Shown: positions 30,782 to 40,570 of the stretch, piece after piece
Layout: every line of letters starts with the position of its first letter
Numbering within the stretch: position 1 is the stretch's first letter
DNA from: Photobacterium alginatilyticum
Lineage (GTDB): Bacteria > Pseudomonadota > Gammaproteobacteria > Enterobacterales > Vibrionaceae
Assembly (NCBI RefSeq): GCF_009910675.1
Contig: NZ_RSEJ01000013.1
Span: 62,001-126,000, forward strand
Length of the DNA stretch: 64,000 nt
Reading direction: 5' to 3'
Position numbers and translations under genes: made by a program
The notes under the pieces: model-generated
Database searches by the model: none
Told to the model about the DNA's origin: nothing
The model's input: only the letters and a program-made list of their open reading frames with translations

Positions 30782-31332
30782 TGCAAATCGAAACTATTTA
30801 TGGTCCGGTCTGTCAAACCGTCTATCAGCAGGCAAAAACTATCCAGCTACTGATCTGCGATGTCGACGGCGTCTTTTCCGATGGCCGGATATACATGGGC
30901 AATGACGGCGAAGAACTGAAAACGTTTCATACCCGTGACGGATACGGTATCAAGTCGCTAATGGCCGCCGGGGTCGAGATTGCCATTATTACCGGCCGCA
31001 AGTCAGCCATTGTCGAAAACCGTATGTCGGCACTGGGTATCAAGCACGTATACCAAGGGCAGGACAATAAGCTGGCCGCCTATGCTGATATCGAGAAAAA
31101 CCTGGGTATCGACCCGGCCCATACCGCCTATATCGGCGATGATCTGATAGACTGGCCGGTCATGGAAAAAGTCGGATTGTCGGTGTGCGTGGCAGACGGA
31201 CATCCGCTGCTCGCTCGCCGTGCTGACTTTGTCACCCGGATCCAGGGCGGATTTGGCGCCGTGCGCGAGGTCTGTGACTTGATCCTTGAAGCAAAAGGCG
31301 AATTAGATAAACATAAAGGCTTAAGTATATGA
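30781..31332 (+). CDS. kdsC: Kdo-8-phosphate phosphatase KdsC
   Basis: HAD-family phosphatase releasing Kdo from Kdo-8-phosphate. The 183 residues carry motif I DVDGVFSDG (D27, D29), ITGRKSAIVENR and GDDLIDWPVM, the pattern of capless tetrameric KdsC. An in-frame GTG immediately upstream could also serve, but the ATG coupled to the kdsD stop is favoured. Confidence 0.97.
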   Translation: MQIETIYGPVCQTVYQQAKTIQLLICDVDGVFSDGRIYMGNDGEELKTFHTRDGYGIKSLMAAGVEIAIITGRKSAIVENRMSALGIKHVYQGQDNKLAAYADIEKNLGIDPAHTAYIGDDLIDWPVMEKVGLSVCVADGHPLLARRADFVTRIQGGFGAVREVCDLILEAKGELDKHKGLSI

Positions 31333-31892
31333 CCTTGAAAAGGCTATTCTATGCATTGCTATTGCTTTCATGTGCATGGACTGGCTACTACCTGCTGGAA
31401 AAGCAATGGCGGGATGATGTTCAGGTGGAGCCCGACGCAGAAAAGCCGCTGTTCACCGGCAATGCCGTCGTCAACACCTCGTTTAACGAGTCTGGTCTGC
31501 GCAACTATCAGATAGATTCTGAGTATTTGGAACATTTTAGCAAAAGTGGCGATACCGACTTTGTCGAACCCGTGCTGTGGGTGTATCGCGATGGTACCGA
31601 AACCGAATGGCGTATCAGCTCAAACACCGCCAGACTGGACAAGAACCAGGTACTGCAAATGACGGGCAATGTCCGTATTTTTAACCTGTTGCCAGAATCT
31701 GCCGTCAAGACGATCCAGACGGAAAGCCTGCGGCTTGACCTGATCAGCAAAGATTTCGACACTCCCGACCCAGTACTCATTACCGGTACGGCCTTCCAGA
31801 ACCAAGGCACGGGGATGGAGGGAAACATTGAGCGCAGTGTGGCGACCTTATTGAAAAATGTAAAAGGTAGATATGAAGCTTTACAAAATTAG
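31329..31892 (+). CDS. lptC: LptC, LPS transport bridge component
   Basis: Bitopic inner-membrane protein passing LPS from LptB2FG to LptA. The 187 residues have one N-terminal helix (about 5-23) and a beta-jellyroll periplasmic domain; YQIDSEYLEHFSKSGDTDFVEP and the MTGNVRIFN strand are recognisable. Sequence conservation in LptC is modest, so position between kdsC (ATGA overlap) and lptA supports the call. Confidence 0.94.
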   Translation: MTLKRLFYALLLLSCAWTGYYLLEKQWRDDVQVEPDAEKPLFTGNAVVNTSFNESGLRNYQIDSEYLEHFSKSGDTDFVEPVLWVYRDGTETEWRISSNTARLDKNQVLQMTGNVRIFNLLPESAVKTIQTESLRLDLISKDFDTPDPVLITGTAFQNQGTGMEGNIERSVATLLKNVKGRYEALQN

Positions 31893-32376
31893 TACCCTGC
31901 TCTGCCTTTGTATCAGTGCATCAAGCTGGGCATTAAGTAACGATACAGAGCAGCCGATTTATATTAACTCGGACAACCAACAGCTCGATATTCAGAAAAA
32001 TATCGTTACCTTCACCGGCAATGTGGTGTTACGTCAGGGCAGTATTGATATCCGAGCCGACAAGGTCGTGGTAACACGTCCGGCAGGCACCGAAGGCAAA
32101 GAGACCATCGATGCCTATGGCAACCCTGCGACCTTCCACCAGGTGATGGATGACGGCAAACCGATTGACGGTGCCGCCCGTAAAATGCGCTATGAAACGG
32201 CGACCGAATTCCTCAAAATGACTGACGAGGCTATCTTGATCCAGGAAGGCAGCGAAATTCAGGGCAAGGTCATCAGCTACAAGATTGACGAACAGAAGCT
32301 CGTTGCAGAAAGTGGCAAGAAGAAGCGCGTTACCACCATTTTGCAGCCTAACCAGCTGAACAGTAATAAGAAATAA
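31873..32376 (+). CDS. lptA: LptA, periplasmic LPS transport protein
   Basis: Beta-jellyroll protein that polymerises into the bridge carrying LPS across the periplasm. A Sec signal (MKLYKISTLLCLCISASSWA) is followed by PIYINSDNQQLDIQKNIVTFTGNVVLRQGSIDIRADKVVV, the OstA/LptA core. The 167 residues fit the usual length. Its start lies 20 bases inside lptC. Confidence 0.96.
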   Translation: MKLYKISTLLCLCISASSWALSNDTEQPIYINSDNQQLDIQKNIVTFTGNVVLRQGSIDIRADKVVVTRPAGTEGKETIDAYGNPATFHQVMDDGKPIDGAARKMRYETATEFLKMTDEAILIQEGSEIQGKVISYKIDEQKLVAESGKKKRVTTILQPNQLNSNKK

Positions 32377-32385
32377 GCGACAATT

Positions 32386-33111
32386 ATGGCAACGTTAAAA
32401 GCAGAACATTTAGCTAAAAGCTATAACGGCCGTAAAGTCGTTTCAGACGTCAGCTTGGAAGTGCATTCAGGCAAGATCGTCGGCTTGCTGGGCCCGAACG
32501 GTGCAGGTAAAACCACGTCTTTTTATATGATTGTCGGCCTGGTTGCACGGGACGAGGGCACCATTACCATTGACGGGAAAGATATCAGCCTGCAGCCAAT
32601 GCACAACCGCTCGAGAATGGGGATTGGCTACCTGCCGCAGGAAGCCTCCATATTCCGCAAGCTGACGGTTCACGATAACCTGATGGCGGTCCTGCAGACG
32701 CGCAAGGAGCTCAGCAAGAGCGAGCGCCAAGATAAATTAGAAGAATTGTTGGATGAATTCCACATCCAGCACATTCGTAATAGCCTAGGCATGGCATTAT
32801 CAGGGGGTGAGCGTCGTCGGGTTGAAATCGCCCGGGCTCTGGCCGCCAACCCTAAGTTCATTTTGCTTGATGAACCTTTTGCCGGGGTCGATCCGATATC
32901 TGTGATCGATATCAAAAAGATCATCGAACATTTACGCGATCGCGGGCTAGGTGTACTGATCACCGATCATAATGTCAGAGAGACACTTGATGTCTGTGAA
33001 CATGCTTACATCGTGAGTCAGGGGCAGCTTATCGCCCACGGTTCGCCGAGTGATGTTCTTAACGATGAGCACGTAAAACGAGTCTATCTGGGCGACCAGT
33101 TCCGTCTATAG
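32386..33111 (+). CDS. lptB: LptB, ATPase of the LPS exporter
   Basis: Homodimeric ABC ATPase of LptB2FG. It shows Walker [10 protein letters not shown] (36-44), [12 protein letters not shown]-loop region, signature [15 protein letters not shown], Walker [14 protein letters not shown] and switch His ITDHNVRE. Length 241 equals E. coli. Nine bases after lptA. Confidence 0.98.
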   Translation: MATLKAEHLAKSYNGRKVVSDVSLEVHSGKIVGLLGPNGAGKTTSFYMIVGLVARDEGTITIDGKDISLQPMHNRSRMGIGYLPQEASIFRKLTVHDNLMAVLQTRKELSKSERQDKLEELLDEFHIQHIRNSLGMALSGGERRRVEIARALAANPKFILLDEPFAGVDPISVIDIKKIIEHLRDRGLGVLITDHNVRETLDVCEHAYIVSQGQLIAHGSPSDVLNDEHVKRVYLGDQFRL

Positions 33112-33138
33112 TTATTTATAAGGACGTACCAGGAGCCA

Positions 33139-33156
33139 ATGGGTAAAGGCAGATGA
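33139..33156 (+). CDS. Possible 5-codon leader ORF (MGKGR)
   Basis: A tiny open frame in the lptB-rpoN gap with an AGGAG just upstream (spacing short, 3 bases). Its stop overlaps the start of the next small ORF as ATGA. No homology is expected at this size; its reality is uncertain. Confidence 0.2.
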   Translation: MGKGR

Positions 33157-33224
33157 CTGCTGATGTTAAAGCCATAGTTGGCACCACAACAAAAGATAAC
33201 AACAAGGTACATACGCATATATGA
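33153..33224 (+). CDS. Possible 23-codon ORF coupled to rpoN
   Basis: The frame [20 protein letters not shown] ending in THI starts in an ATGA overlap with the preceding mini-ORF and ends in an ATGA overlap with the rpoN start. rpoN itself has no good ribosome site at normal distance (an AAGG lies 13 bases away), so translation through this small frame could feed rpoN. It may equally be chance in a 109-base spacer. Confidence 0.3.
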   Translation: MTADVKAIVGTTTKDNNKVHTHI

Positions 33225-34708
33225 AAACCTCGCTCCAGCTCAAACTAGGTCAACAACTGGCAATGACGCCACAGTTGCAACAAGCCATTCGCCTGTTGCA
33301 ATTATCCACCTTGGATCTCCAGCAGGAGATTCAGGAAGCACTGGACGCAAACCCGCTGTTGGAGCTGGATGAGAATAGCAATGAAGCCACGCCGACCACC
33401 GAGGAAAACAAGGCGGACGGACAGGACAGCGGTGAAATCTCAGCTCAGGAAGGGGAATCAGGCAGCGATCCTGAACCTTTTGATACCTCGGAAGTCATTG
33501 AGCAACGCGAAATGCCGGAAGATCTTCCTGTCGATACCACCTGGGATGATGTCTACAGTGCCGGCACCGGCAGTACCGGCATCGCCATCGATGATGACAT
33601 GCCCGTCTACCAGGGTGAAACGACCGAGAGCCTGCAAGACTACCTGATGTGGCAGGTACAGCTGACACCTTTCACCGAGACCGACTTGACTATCGCCACG
33701 GCAATTATCGACGCGGTTGATGACAAGGGCTATCTCACTTGCTCCGCCGACGAGATCCTCGAAAGCCTGGGCAATGAAGAGGTTGAGCTTGACGAGGTCG
33801 AAGCCGTCCTAAAACGGGTACAGCAGTTTGACCCGCTCGGGGTTGCCTCACGCAACCTGCAGGAGTGCCTGTTGCTGCAGCTCGCTACCTTCCCGGAAGA
33901 TACTCCCTGGTTGAATGAAGCCAAAATCCTTCTCAACCAGCATATCGATTTGCTGGCAAACCGAGACTATCGCCAGCTGATGCGCGAGACCAAGCTCAAA
34001 GAAGCCGAGCTGAAAGCGGTCATGCAGCTGATCCATGATCTGGACCCTCGTCCGGGCAACCGGGTGGTTGCCTCCGAAACCGAATATGTGGTGCCGGACG
34101 TTTCCGTCTTTAAGGATCACGGTAAATGGATCGTGACCATCAACCCCGATAGCGTCCCGCGTATCCGTGTAAACCAACAGTATGCGGCCTTGAGCAAAAA
34201 CACCCGCAACAGTGCTGACAGCCAGTTCATCCGGACGCATCTTCAGGATGCCAAATGGCTGATCAAAAGTCTTGAAAGCCGCAACGAAACGCTGCTGAAA
34301 GTCGCCCGCTGCATTGTTGAACACCAGCAGGACTTCTTTGAATATGGCGAGGAAGCCATGAAGCCGATGGTGCTCAATGATATTGCACTGGCAGTGGACA
34401 TGCATGAATCGACGATCTCCCGTGTAACGACGCAAAAATATATGCACACCCCACGCGGGATCTTTGAATTGAAGTATTTCTTCTCAAGTCACGTTAGTAC
34501 GGATAATGGCGGAGAGTGCTCTTCGACCGCTATTCGGGCACTGGTGAAGAAACTGGTTGCCGCTGAAAATCAGGCGAAGCCACTAAGTGACAGTAAAATT
34601 GCGACATTGCTGGCGGAACAGGGCATCATGGTAGCACGGCGAACTATCGCCAAATACCGTGAATCGCTAGGTATTCCGCCGTCTAATCAGCGAAAACGTC
34701 TGCTCTAG
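33221..34708 (+). CDS. rpoN: RNA polymerase sigma-54 factor RpoN
   Basis: Alternative sigma factor used with AAA+ activators; in vibrios it controls flagella, nitrogen and quorum-sensing genes. The 495 residues follow the three-region plan: a Q/L-rich activator-contact region I ([21 protein letters not shown], 1-50), an acidic linker (about 50-120), and a DNA-binding C-terminus ending in the RpoN box [10 protein letters not shown] (472-481). Genes after it (hpf, ptsN, rapZ, npr) follow the E. coli order. Confidence 0.98.
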   Translation: MKTSLQLKLGQQLAMTPQLQQAIRLLQLSTLDLQQEIQEALDANPLLELDENSNEATPTTEENKADGQDSGEISAQEGESGSDPEPFDTSEVIEQREMPEDLPVDTTWDDVYSAGTGSTGIAIDDDMPVYQGETTESLQDYLMWQVQLTPFTETDLTIATAIIDAVDDKGYLTCSADEILESLGNEEVELDEVEAVLKRVQQFDPLGVASRNLQECLLLQLATFPEDTPWLNEAKILLNQHIDLLANRDYRQLMRETKLKEAELKAVMQLIHDLDPRPGNRVVASETEYVVPDVSVFKDHGKWIVTINPDSVPRIRVNQQYAALSKNTRNSADSQFIRTHLQDAKWLIKSLESRNETLLKVARCIVEHQQDFFEYGEEAMKPMVLNDIALAVDMHESTISRVTTQKYMHTPRGIFELKYFFSSHVSTDNGGECSSTAIRALVKKLVAAENQAKPLSDSKIATLLAEQGIMVARRTIAKYRESLGIPPSNQRKRLL

Positions 34709-34735
34709 TCAGACGCCAACAGAAGGAAGATGTCT

Positions 34736-35023
34736 ATGCAAATTAATCTCACAGGGCACCATGTCGAAATTACCCCGTCTTTACGTGATTACGTAAATAC
34801 CAAATTCGATAAGCTGGAACGCTTTTTTGATAAGATTAATAATGTCCATGTGATTCTGAATGTTGAAAAATTGCAGCAGGTCGCAGAAGCGACCTTGCAC
34901 ATTAACGCAGGGGAAATCCACGCGAAAGCGGATTCAGAAAATATGTATGCCGCTATTGACGCATTAACTGATAAACTGGTCCGTCAATTAAATAAACACA
35001 AAGATAAACTCAATAGCCACTGA
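34736..35023 (+). CDS. hpf: Ribosome hibernation promoting factor HPF (short form)
   Basis: Binds the 30S decoding region and promotes 100S dimers in stationary phase. The 95-residue protein starts MQINLTGHHVEITPSLRDYV and contains GGEIHA-like AGEIHAKADSENMYAAIDALTDKLVRQL, the short-HPF pattern. An ATG at 34730 sits too close to the AAGGAAG site; 34736 has the right spacing and gives the E. coli length. Confidence 0.96.
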   Translation: MQINLTGHHVEITPSLRDYVNTKFDKLERFFDKINNVHVILNVEKLQQVAEATLHINAGEIHAKADSENMYAAIDALTDKLVRQLNKHKDKLNSH

Positions 35024-35025
35024 TC

Positions 35026-35475
35026 ATGCAACTGAGTACTGTATTGAGCCTGGACTGCACCAAGAGTGCAGTTCACTGCTCCAGCAAAAAACGCGCTCTG
35101 GAAATCATCAGCGAAATCGCCGCCGAGCATCTAGACCAGAATCCCCAGCCGCTGTTCGAGTGTATGCTCAACCGCGAAAAGATGGGGAGTACGGGCATCG
35201 GCAACGGTATCGCGATTCCCCATGGACGGATCAACAACAGTGATCAGGCCATTGCCGTCCTGATCCAGTGTCAGGATCCCATCCAGTTCGATGCCATAGA
35301 CAACCAGCCGGTCGATTTGCTCTTTGCCCTTCTCGTGCCGGATGCTCAATGCAAAGAGCACCTGAAAACCCTGTCTAGCATGGCTGAAAAGCTAAGTAAC
35401 AAACAAGTCTGTAAACAGCTACGCACCGCAAAAAGCGATGAAGAGCTTTATCAAATCCTCACCTGTGATTCATAA
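35026..35475 (+). CDS. ptsN: Nitrogen PTS enzyme IIA (EIIA-Ntr)
   Basis: Terminal phospho-acceptor of the nitrogen PTS; regulates potassium transport and other targets by its phosphorylation state. The 149 residues hold GIAIPHGRI with the phospho-accepting H66 and the PTS EIIA type 2 fold. It starts 2 bases after hpf and is followed by rapZ and npr, its phosphate donor. Confidence 0.96.
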   Translation: MQLSTVLSLDCTKSAVHCSSKKRALEIISEIAAEHLDQNPQPLFECMLNREKMGSTGIGNGIAIPHGRINNSDQAIAVLIQCQDPIQFDAIDNQPVDLLFALLVPDAQCKEHLKTLSSMAEKLSNKQVCKQLRTAKSDEELYQILTCDS

Positions 35476-35515
35476 TGATCACCACTTCACTCCCGTTATT
35501 TAAGGTATGCCAGCC

Positions 35516-36367
35516 ATGAAGTTAATGGTCGTAAGCGGACGTTCCGGCTCAGGAAAATCAATAGCCCTGCGGGTATTGGAAGATCTGGGCTATTACTGCG
35601 TTGATAACCTACCGGTCAACCTGCTGCCCCAGCTTGTCAGCACGGTAAATAGCGACCAGCAGGATATCGCAGTGAGCATCGATGTTCGCAATATGCCCGA
35701 CGAGCCTGAAGAGATCCGTAAAACACTGGATTCTCTCGGTGACGAGCTGGACGTCAATGTGATCTACCTGGATGCCGATGACAAAGAGCTGGTTAAGCGC
35801 TACAGCGAAACCCGCCGCCTGCACCCGTTGTCCCGGGACAACATGAGCCTGGAGCAGGCCATTCAATCAGAGAGTGAGCGTCTGGCAGAGCTCAAGGCAC
35901 ATGCCGACCTGGTCATAGATACCACCAACCAGTCCATTCACGATCTCAGCGAAACCGTTCGCTCCCGTGTCCTGGGCCGCGATGCGCGTGAGCTGATCAT
36001 GGTATTTGAGTCGTTCGGCTTCAAGCACGGTATACCGACGGATGCCGACTACGTCTTTGATGTGCGCTTTTTGCCCAATCCCCACTGGGTTCCCGAGCTC
36101 AAGCCTTTGACCGGCCTGGATCAGGGCGTAAAAGAGTATCTCTCCGGGCACCCGGAAGTGACTCAGCTGACTTACCAGATCCGTAACTTTATCGAGACCT
36201 GGCTACCGATGCTGGAAAAGAACAACCGTAGCTACCTGACGGTTGCCATTGGTTGTACCGGCGGTCAGCACCGTTCTGTCTATATCGCCCAGCAGTTGGC
36301 TGAGCATTTTCGCTATGAAGGCCACCAGATCCAGGTTCGCCACCGCACGCTGGAAGCAAAGTCATGA
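35516..36367 (+). CDS. rapZ: RNase adapter protein RapZ
   Basis: RNA-binding adapter that in E. coli directs RNase E to GlmZ and so tunes glucosamine-6-phosphate synthesis. It has an N-terminal kinase-like domain with Walker A GRSGSGKS (8-15), and a C-terminal domain with [18 protein letters not shown] and [18 protein letters not shown]-like [18 protein letters not shown]. An ATG three codons earlier is too close to the AAGG site. The gene gives 283 residues, E. coli 284. Confidence 0.96.
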   Translation: MKLMVVSGRSGSGKSIALRVLEDLGYYCVDNLPVNLLPQLVSTVNSDQQDIAVSIDVRNMPDEPEEIRKTLDSLGDELDVNVIYLDADDKELVKRYSETRRLHPLSRDNMSLEQAIQSESERLAELKAHADLVIDTTNQSIHDLSETVRSRVLGRDARELIMVFESFGFKHGIPTDADYVFDVRFLPNPHWVPELKPLTGLDQGVKEYLSGHPEVTQLTYQIRNFIETWLPMLEKNNRSYLTVAIGCTGGQHRSVYIAQQLAEHFRYEGHQIQVRHRTLEAKS

Positions 36368-36639
36368 CCATCCTGAGCCGGCAGTTATTTATCAAAAACC
36401 GTCTGGGCCTGCATGCCCGGGCCGCTATCAAACTGGTTGAACTGGCACAAAGCTTCGAGTCCACTGTCACTATCAGCAATGACGAAAAAAGTGCGACAGC
36501 CGATAGCGTAATGGGACTGTTGATGCTCGAATCGGCCCAGGGCCAGCAGATCTGCGTCAGCGCCGACGGCAGTGATGCCGAAGCCGCATTATCGGCGGTG
36601 TCCGAGCTGATAGAAGCTGGCTTTGACGAAGAAAGCTAG
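36364..36639 (+). CDS. npr: Phosphocarrier protein NPr
   Basis: HPr-like protein relaying phosphate from EI-Ntr to EIIA-Ntr. The 91 residues contain the active site [10 protein letters not shown] with phospho-His17 and the HPr regulatory-loop region [15 protein letters not shown]. Start overlaps rapZ by ATGA. It closes the rpoN gene block. Confidence 0.95.
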   Translation: MTILSRQLFIKNRLGLHARAAIKLVELAQSFESTVTISNDEKSATADSVMGLLMLESAQGQQICVSADGSDAEAALSAVSELIEAGFDEES

Positions 36640-36959
36640 TTGCCCCGGTGAAGTTAACTTCGCCAATTGGGCTGTGAACAAGAATGATTGTGAGTGCATT
36701 TAATCCGAACTAAACCATAATCATTCTTTTCCTGCCAATCCCTGCTATTCCTCTTGCAGATTAAATCTTTATTTCCTCTCAGATCTGGTGAGACAACCAC
36801 TACACTATTACGTTAAAATTCAGCTTATTGCGCCGTCAGACCAAACTAAGCAGACCAAGCTAAACAGTCAGCAATGCCTTCTTGGCATTCTCTGTTCACC
36901 TCAATCACCAGTTCAGGGTATGGCGGCCGGCATCAGAGTAATTTGGGGTACCACGACCA
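36640..36959. other. Gene-free stretch between npr and mgtE
   Basis: About 320 bases. It contains a GGTGAAGTTAACTTCGCC palindrome just past npr; a weak terminator-like pair AGAATGATT/AATCATTCT followed by TTTT (36681-36730, long loop); and a short hairpin AATGCC-TTCTT-GGCATT at 36873-36889. No M-box riboswitch or MgtL-type proline-rich leader peptide was recognised. The open frame from 36788 lacks a ribosome site and runs into mgtE. Confidence 0.45.
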
Positions 36960-38318
36960 ATGGCGGATGTATTAGAACAAGATCAGACGCATCAGACGCT
37001 GCAAGAAGTTAATCAAGCGCTTGAAAACGGCATGTTTGTCCATGTCCGCCGAATGCTCCAGGATATGGAGCCGGAGGATATCGCTCACCTGCTGGAAGCC
37101 TCTCCGCCCAAAGAACGCCAGGTCTTATGGCAGCTGACCGATCCCGAAGAGCAGGGTGAAATCCTCGATGAACTGTCGGAAGATGTAAAAGACGGCATCG
37201 TCGCACAGATGGAACCAGAAAAACTGGCAGCCGTCACCGAGGGGATGGAAACCGATGACGTTGCCTATGTCCTGCGTAGCCTGCCTGATGACAAGTATCA
37301 GGAAGTACTGGCGCAAATGGATGCCACCGACCGTCACCGGGTAGAAAAGGCGCTGGCCTACCCGGAAGAAACGGCCGGCGGTATGATGAGCACCGACTTT
37401 ATCACCATCCGCGGCGATGTTACCGCCGATGTCGTCTTGCGTTACCTGCGTATGAAGGGAGAACTCCCTGAAGCCACCGATGCCCTGTATGTTGTTGACC
37501 AAAATGAACAACTCATCGGTAGCCTGTCGCTATCAACGCTGATCACGACCCAGTCGGATATCGAAATTCAGGAAGTCATGGATGATGCCGACGAGGCCAT
37601 CTCGGTCGAGATGGATGACAGCGAAGTAGCCAATCTCTTTGAACGTCGTAACTGGCTTTCAGCACCGGTCATCGATACAGACAACCACCTCGTCGGTCGT
37701 ATCACCATTGATGACGTCGTCGATATCATCCGTGAAGATGCCGAACATACCATGATGAGTATGGCGGGTATGGAAGATGACGAAGACACCTTTGCTCCCG
37801 TTATGAAATCCGCCCGACGCCGTAGTATCTGGCTGGGCGTCAACGTACTGGCAGCACTGGCCGCAGCTTCCGTGTCCAATATGTTCGAAGACACGCTGGA
37901 TAAAATGGCAGCCATCGCGATCCTGATGACCATCGTCCCTTCAATGGGCGGTGTCGCCGGTAACCAGACCGTCGCCCTGGTGATCCGAGGCCTGGCCGTC
38001 GGCCATATCGGTGAAACCAACACCCGCTGGCTGCTCAGCAAGGAAGCCCGCGTAGGTCTGATTAACGGTGTGCTTTGGGCTGCCATCATTGGCGGTGTGG
38101 TGGTCTTGTGGAAAGGCAACCTGATACTCGGGCTCATCATTGCAGGCGCGATGATGACCAACCTGCTGGTTGCGGGCATTGCCGGAGTGTGTGTACCTAT
38201 TTTGCTGAAAAAACTCAATATCGACCCGGCACTGGCGGGCGGGATGGCCCTGACCACTATCACCGATATTATCGGCCTGTCGGTCTTTTTGGGGCTGGCG
38301 ACAGTATTCCTTGTCTAA
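36960..38318 (+). CDS. mgtE: Magnesium transporter MgtE
   Basis: Gated Mg2+ channel. Domain order in the 452 residues: N-terminal superhelical MgtE domain (about 30-135), two CBS domains (about 140-255) that sense cytosolic Mg2+, connecting helix, and a five-helix membrane part (about 285-452). The membrane part includes PSMGGVAGNQT and MTNLLVAGIAGVCVP. LAYPEETAGGMMSTDFITI marks the start of the CBS pair. Monocistronic by context. Confidence 0.96.
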   Translation: MADVLEQDQTHQTLQEVNQALENGMFVHVRRMLQDMEPEDIAHLLEASPPKERQVLWQLTDPEEQGEILDELSEDVKDGIVAQMEPEKLAAVTEGMETDDVAYVLRSLPDDKYQEVLAQMDATDRHRVEKALAYPEETAGGMMSTDFITIRGDVTADVVLRYLRMKGELPEATDALYVVDQNEQLIGSLSLSTLITTQSDIEIQEVMDDADEAISVEMDDSEVANLFERRNWLSAPVIDTDNHLVGRITIDDVVDIIREDAEHTMMSMAGMEDDEDTFAPVMKSARRRSIWLGVNVLAALAAASVSNMFEDTLDKMAAIAILMTIVPSMGGVAGNQTVALVIRGLAVGHIGETNTRWLLSKEARVGLINGVLWAAIIGGVVVLWKGNLILGLIIAGAMMTNLLVAGIAGVCVPILLKKLNIDPALAGGMALTTITDIIGLSVFLGLATVFLV

Positions 38319-38353
38319 AGGTGTTAAGTCGCGAGTGACGAGATAAAACCGCT

Positions 38354-38377
38354 CCTCCCCCTTATTTAAGGGGGAGG
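38354..38377. repeat. Long GC-rich palindrome between mgtE and tldE
   Basis: CCTCCCCCTTA-TT-TAAGGGGGAGG, a perfect 11-base inverted repeat with a two-base centre and no T-run. It sits between convergent genes. It could stop transcription on both strands, or be one copy of a dispersed extragenic palindrome. Confidence 0.6.
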
Positions 38378-38402
38378 GAACTCAAACCTTCAACAAAAGC
38401 GA

Positions 38403-39746
38403 CTATTCACCCGCAATCTTCATCGTATCCAGCAACATCGAGCCGGTCTGGATCTGGCTTCGGGTTTCGGTATCGGTACCAATGGCGACGATATTCTGCA
38501 TCATATCCTTCAGGTTACCGGCAATAGTCACTTCACTGACCGGGAACTGAATCTCACCGTTTTCTACCCAGAAACCAGCCGCACCGCGTGAATAGTCACC
38601 AGTGACTATATTAACGCCCTGACCCATCAGTTCTGTCACTAGCAAGCCGCGATCCATTTTCTTCAGCATCTGGCTATAGTCTTCACCCGTGGACTTAACC
38701 TGCCAGTTATGGATACCTCCGGCGTGCCCGGTTGGTTGTCGGCCCAGTTTACGCGCGGCGTAACTGGTCATCAGGTAGGTCTGTAAGATCCCGTCCTGAA
38801 TGATTTCGCGATCATGTGTCGCCAGACCTTCGCTGTCGAAAGGCGTACTTGCCATTCCTCTCAGGATATGTGGCCGCTCGCTGATGTTCATCCATTCAGG
38901 GAAGATCTGCTCACCCAGCTTATCCAACAGGAAAGAAGACTTGCGATACAGGTTCGAACCGCTGATCGCCATTACCAGATGGCCAAATAGCCCGGTAGCG
39001 ATATCGGCTGCAAACATCACCGGCGCCTCGCGCGTCGACAACTTCTGCGGATCGATCCGTCCTACCGTACGTTCTGCGGCATGTTGACCAACCCGCTCAG
39101 GCAGCCACAAGTCGGAGGCTCGACGGGCCGTGGTATAACTGTAATCTCGCTCCATCTCACCATTCTTGCCCTCGGCAATCACACAGCAGCTGGTGCTGTG
39201 ACGGCTTGAGGCATAGCTGGCCAGCATACCGTGGCTATTGCCATAGACACGAACACCGTAATGGCTGTCATAGCTTGCACCGTCACTCTGTTTGATACGG
39301 GGATCATAATCAAGCGCCGCCTGCTCGGCCTGAATCGCAATCGCCGCAGCATGATCGGGCTCCGGCTCGTCAGGATGGAACAGGTCAAGATCGGGAATAT
39401 CCTTGGCCATCAGCTCTTTCGGGCCCGGTCCCGCAAAGGGGTCTTCAGACGTGTAACGAGCGATATCTAGCGCTGCTGCGACAGTTTGGGCTATCGCACT
39501 CTCGCTGAGATCCGAGGTTGAGGCACTGCCCTTACGCTGCCCGCGATAGACGGTGATCCCCAATGCCCCGTCACTATTAAACTCCACATTTTCGACGTCA
39601 CACATGCGTGTCGACACACTGATACCCGTCGTTTTGTTAATAGCAACCTCGGCAGCATCAGCCTGTTTGCCTGCCAGCTCCAACGCTTTGGCAACCGCCG
39701 CTTCAAGTTCTACACGCTGCTGCGCAACCTGTTCTCTTACGTCCAT
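38403..39746 (-). CDS. tldE: TldE (PmbA), metalloprotease complex partner
   Basis: Non-metal subunit of the TldD/TldE protease, which in E. coli matures microcin B17 and degrades CcdA. The 447 residues match the PmbA/TldE family ([26 protein letters not shown] split near 54-80; [47 protein letters not shown]-like [17 protein letters not shown]). The HExxxH zinc motif of TldD is absent, as expected. Its partner tldD lies 0.8 kb away beyond darP. Confidence 0.95.
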   Translation of the reverse strand: MDVREQVAQQRVELEAAVAKALELAGKQADAAEVAINKTTGISVSTRMCDVENVEFNSDGALGITVYRGQRKGSASTSDLSESAIAQTVAAALDIARYTSEDPFAGPGPKELMAKDIPDLDLFHPDEPEPDHAAAIAIQAEQAALDYDPRIKQSDGASYDSHYGVRVYGNSHGMLASYASSRHSTSCCVIAEGKNGEMERDYSYTTARRASDLWLPERVGQHAAERTVGRIDPQKLSTREAPVMFAADIATGLFGHLVMAISGSNLYRKSSFLLDKLGEQIFPEWMNISERPHILRGMASTPFDSEGLATHDREIIQDGILQTYLMTSYAARKLGRQPTGHAGGIHNWQVKSTGEDYSQMLKKMDRGLLVTELMGQGVNIVTGDYSRGAAGFWVENGEIQFPVSEVTIAGNLKDMMQNIVAIGTDTETRSQIQTGSMLLDTMKIAGE

Positions 39747-39974
39747 ATCTTTACTTACTCAGAGAATGACAACCATTTCATAGCGTTACTTTAAGCACGC
39801 TAACGTGGCTTAATGAAATGAAGATCATGAAAATAATCAGCAGCACAACAGCAAACGCTGATAAGTGCCCTATTTAGTATTACATATAGGATAACACCGC
39901 CTGTAAGGAATTTGCGCCCCAAATCATGTTTAAACTGATAAAATAGAGCCATTACCTTCTTTAGTGAGCCTATT
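39747..39974. other. Divergent spacer tldE / darP
   Basis: About 230 bases with AT-rich stretches. A TAAAAT -10-like box lies just before darP near 39939-39944 without a convincing -35. Nothing else recognised. Confidence 0.3.
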
Positions 39975-40499
39975 ATGAGCCGTAAAAACCAAAAAGCCCC
40001 GTGGGAAGAGGAAGAAGAAATCATCTGGGTCAGCAAGTCCGAGATGAAACGCGACATGGAAGCCCTGCAAAAAGTCGGGGAGGAGCTTGTCGAGCTTAAA
40101 CCCAATGCGCTGGCGAAAATTCCGCTGGACGAAGATCTCCTGGAAGCTGTCAAAGATGCGCAGCGCTTCAAGAACGAAGCCCGCCGCCGTCAGTTACAGC
40201 GAATTGGCAAGCTGATGCGTCAGGTCGATGTCGAGCCTATCCAGGCTGCATTGGACATGCTGCGCAACAAGCACTCGCAGGCAACGGTTGCCCTGAAAAA
40301 GCTGGAGCAAAAACGCGACAAGCTGATCGAGAATGGTGACAGCATGATCAATGCCATCATGGTTGATCATCCTGACGCCGATCGTCAGCGCCTGCGCCAG
40401 CTTGTTCGTCAGGCGAACAAAGAAAAAGCGCAAAACAAGCCGGCCAAGGCATACCGTGAAATCTTCCAGTACCTCAAAGCGCTGTACCTGGAAGACTAG
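39975..40499 (+). CDS. darP: DarP (YjgA), ribosome assembly factor
   Basis: DUF615 protein that in E. coli binds pre-50S particles. The 174 residues are highly charged and helical. [42 protein letters not shown] and [20 protein letters not shown] split across the body are family landmarks. Encoded between tldE and tldD on the other strand. Confidence 0.95.
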   Translation: MSRKNQKAPWEEEEEIIWVSKSEMKRDMEALQKVGEELVELKPNALAKIPLDEDLLEAVKDAQRFKNEARRRQLQRIGKLMRQVDVEPIQAALDMLRNKHSQATVALKKLEQKRDKLIENGDSMINAIMVDHPDADRQRLRQLVRQANKEKAQNKPAKAYREIFQYLKALYLED

Positions 40500-40521
40500 A
40501 AACTGTTCAAACCGGTACCAT

Positions 40522-40557
40522 AAAAAATGCCAGCACTTCCGTGCTGGCATTTTTATA
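40522..40557. terminator. Bidirectional terminator between darP and tldD
   Basis: ATGCCAGCAC-TTCC-GTGCTGGCAT, a ten-pair stem with A-run before and T-run after, between convergent genes. Confidence 0.92.
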
Positions 40558-40570
40558 TTTCCCTTTCCCG

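Noticed and set aside
36640-36959. Magnesium riboswitch (M-box) before mgtE
   Set aside because: The conserved M-box core and terminator arrangement were not recognised; only small unrelated hairpins are present.
36788-37012. GTG-initiated 74-codon frame that could be an mgtE leader peptide
   Set aside because: No ribosome site, no proline-rich stretch of the MgtL kind, and most of its overlap with mgtE is explained by the mgtE frame.
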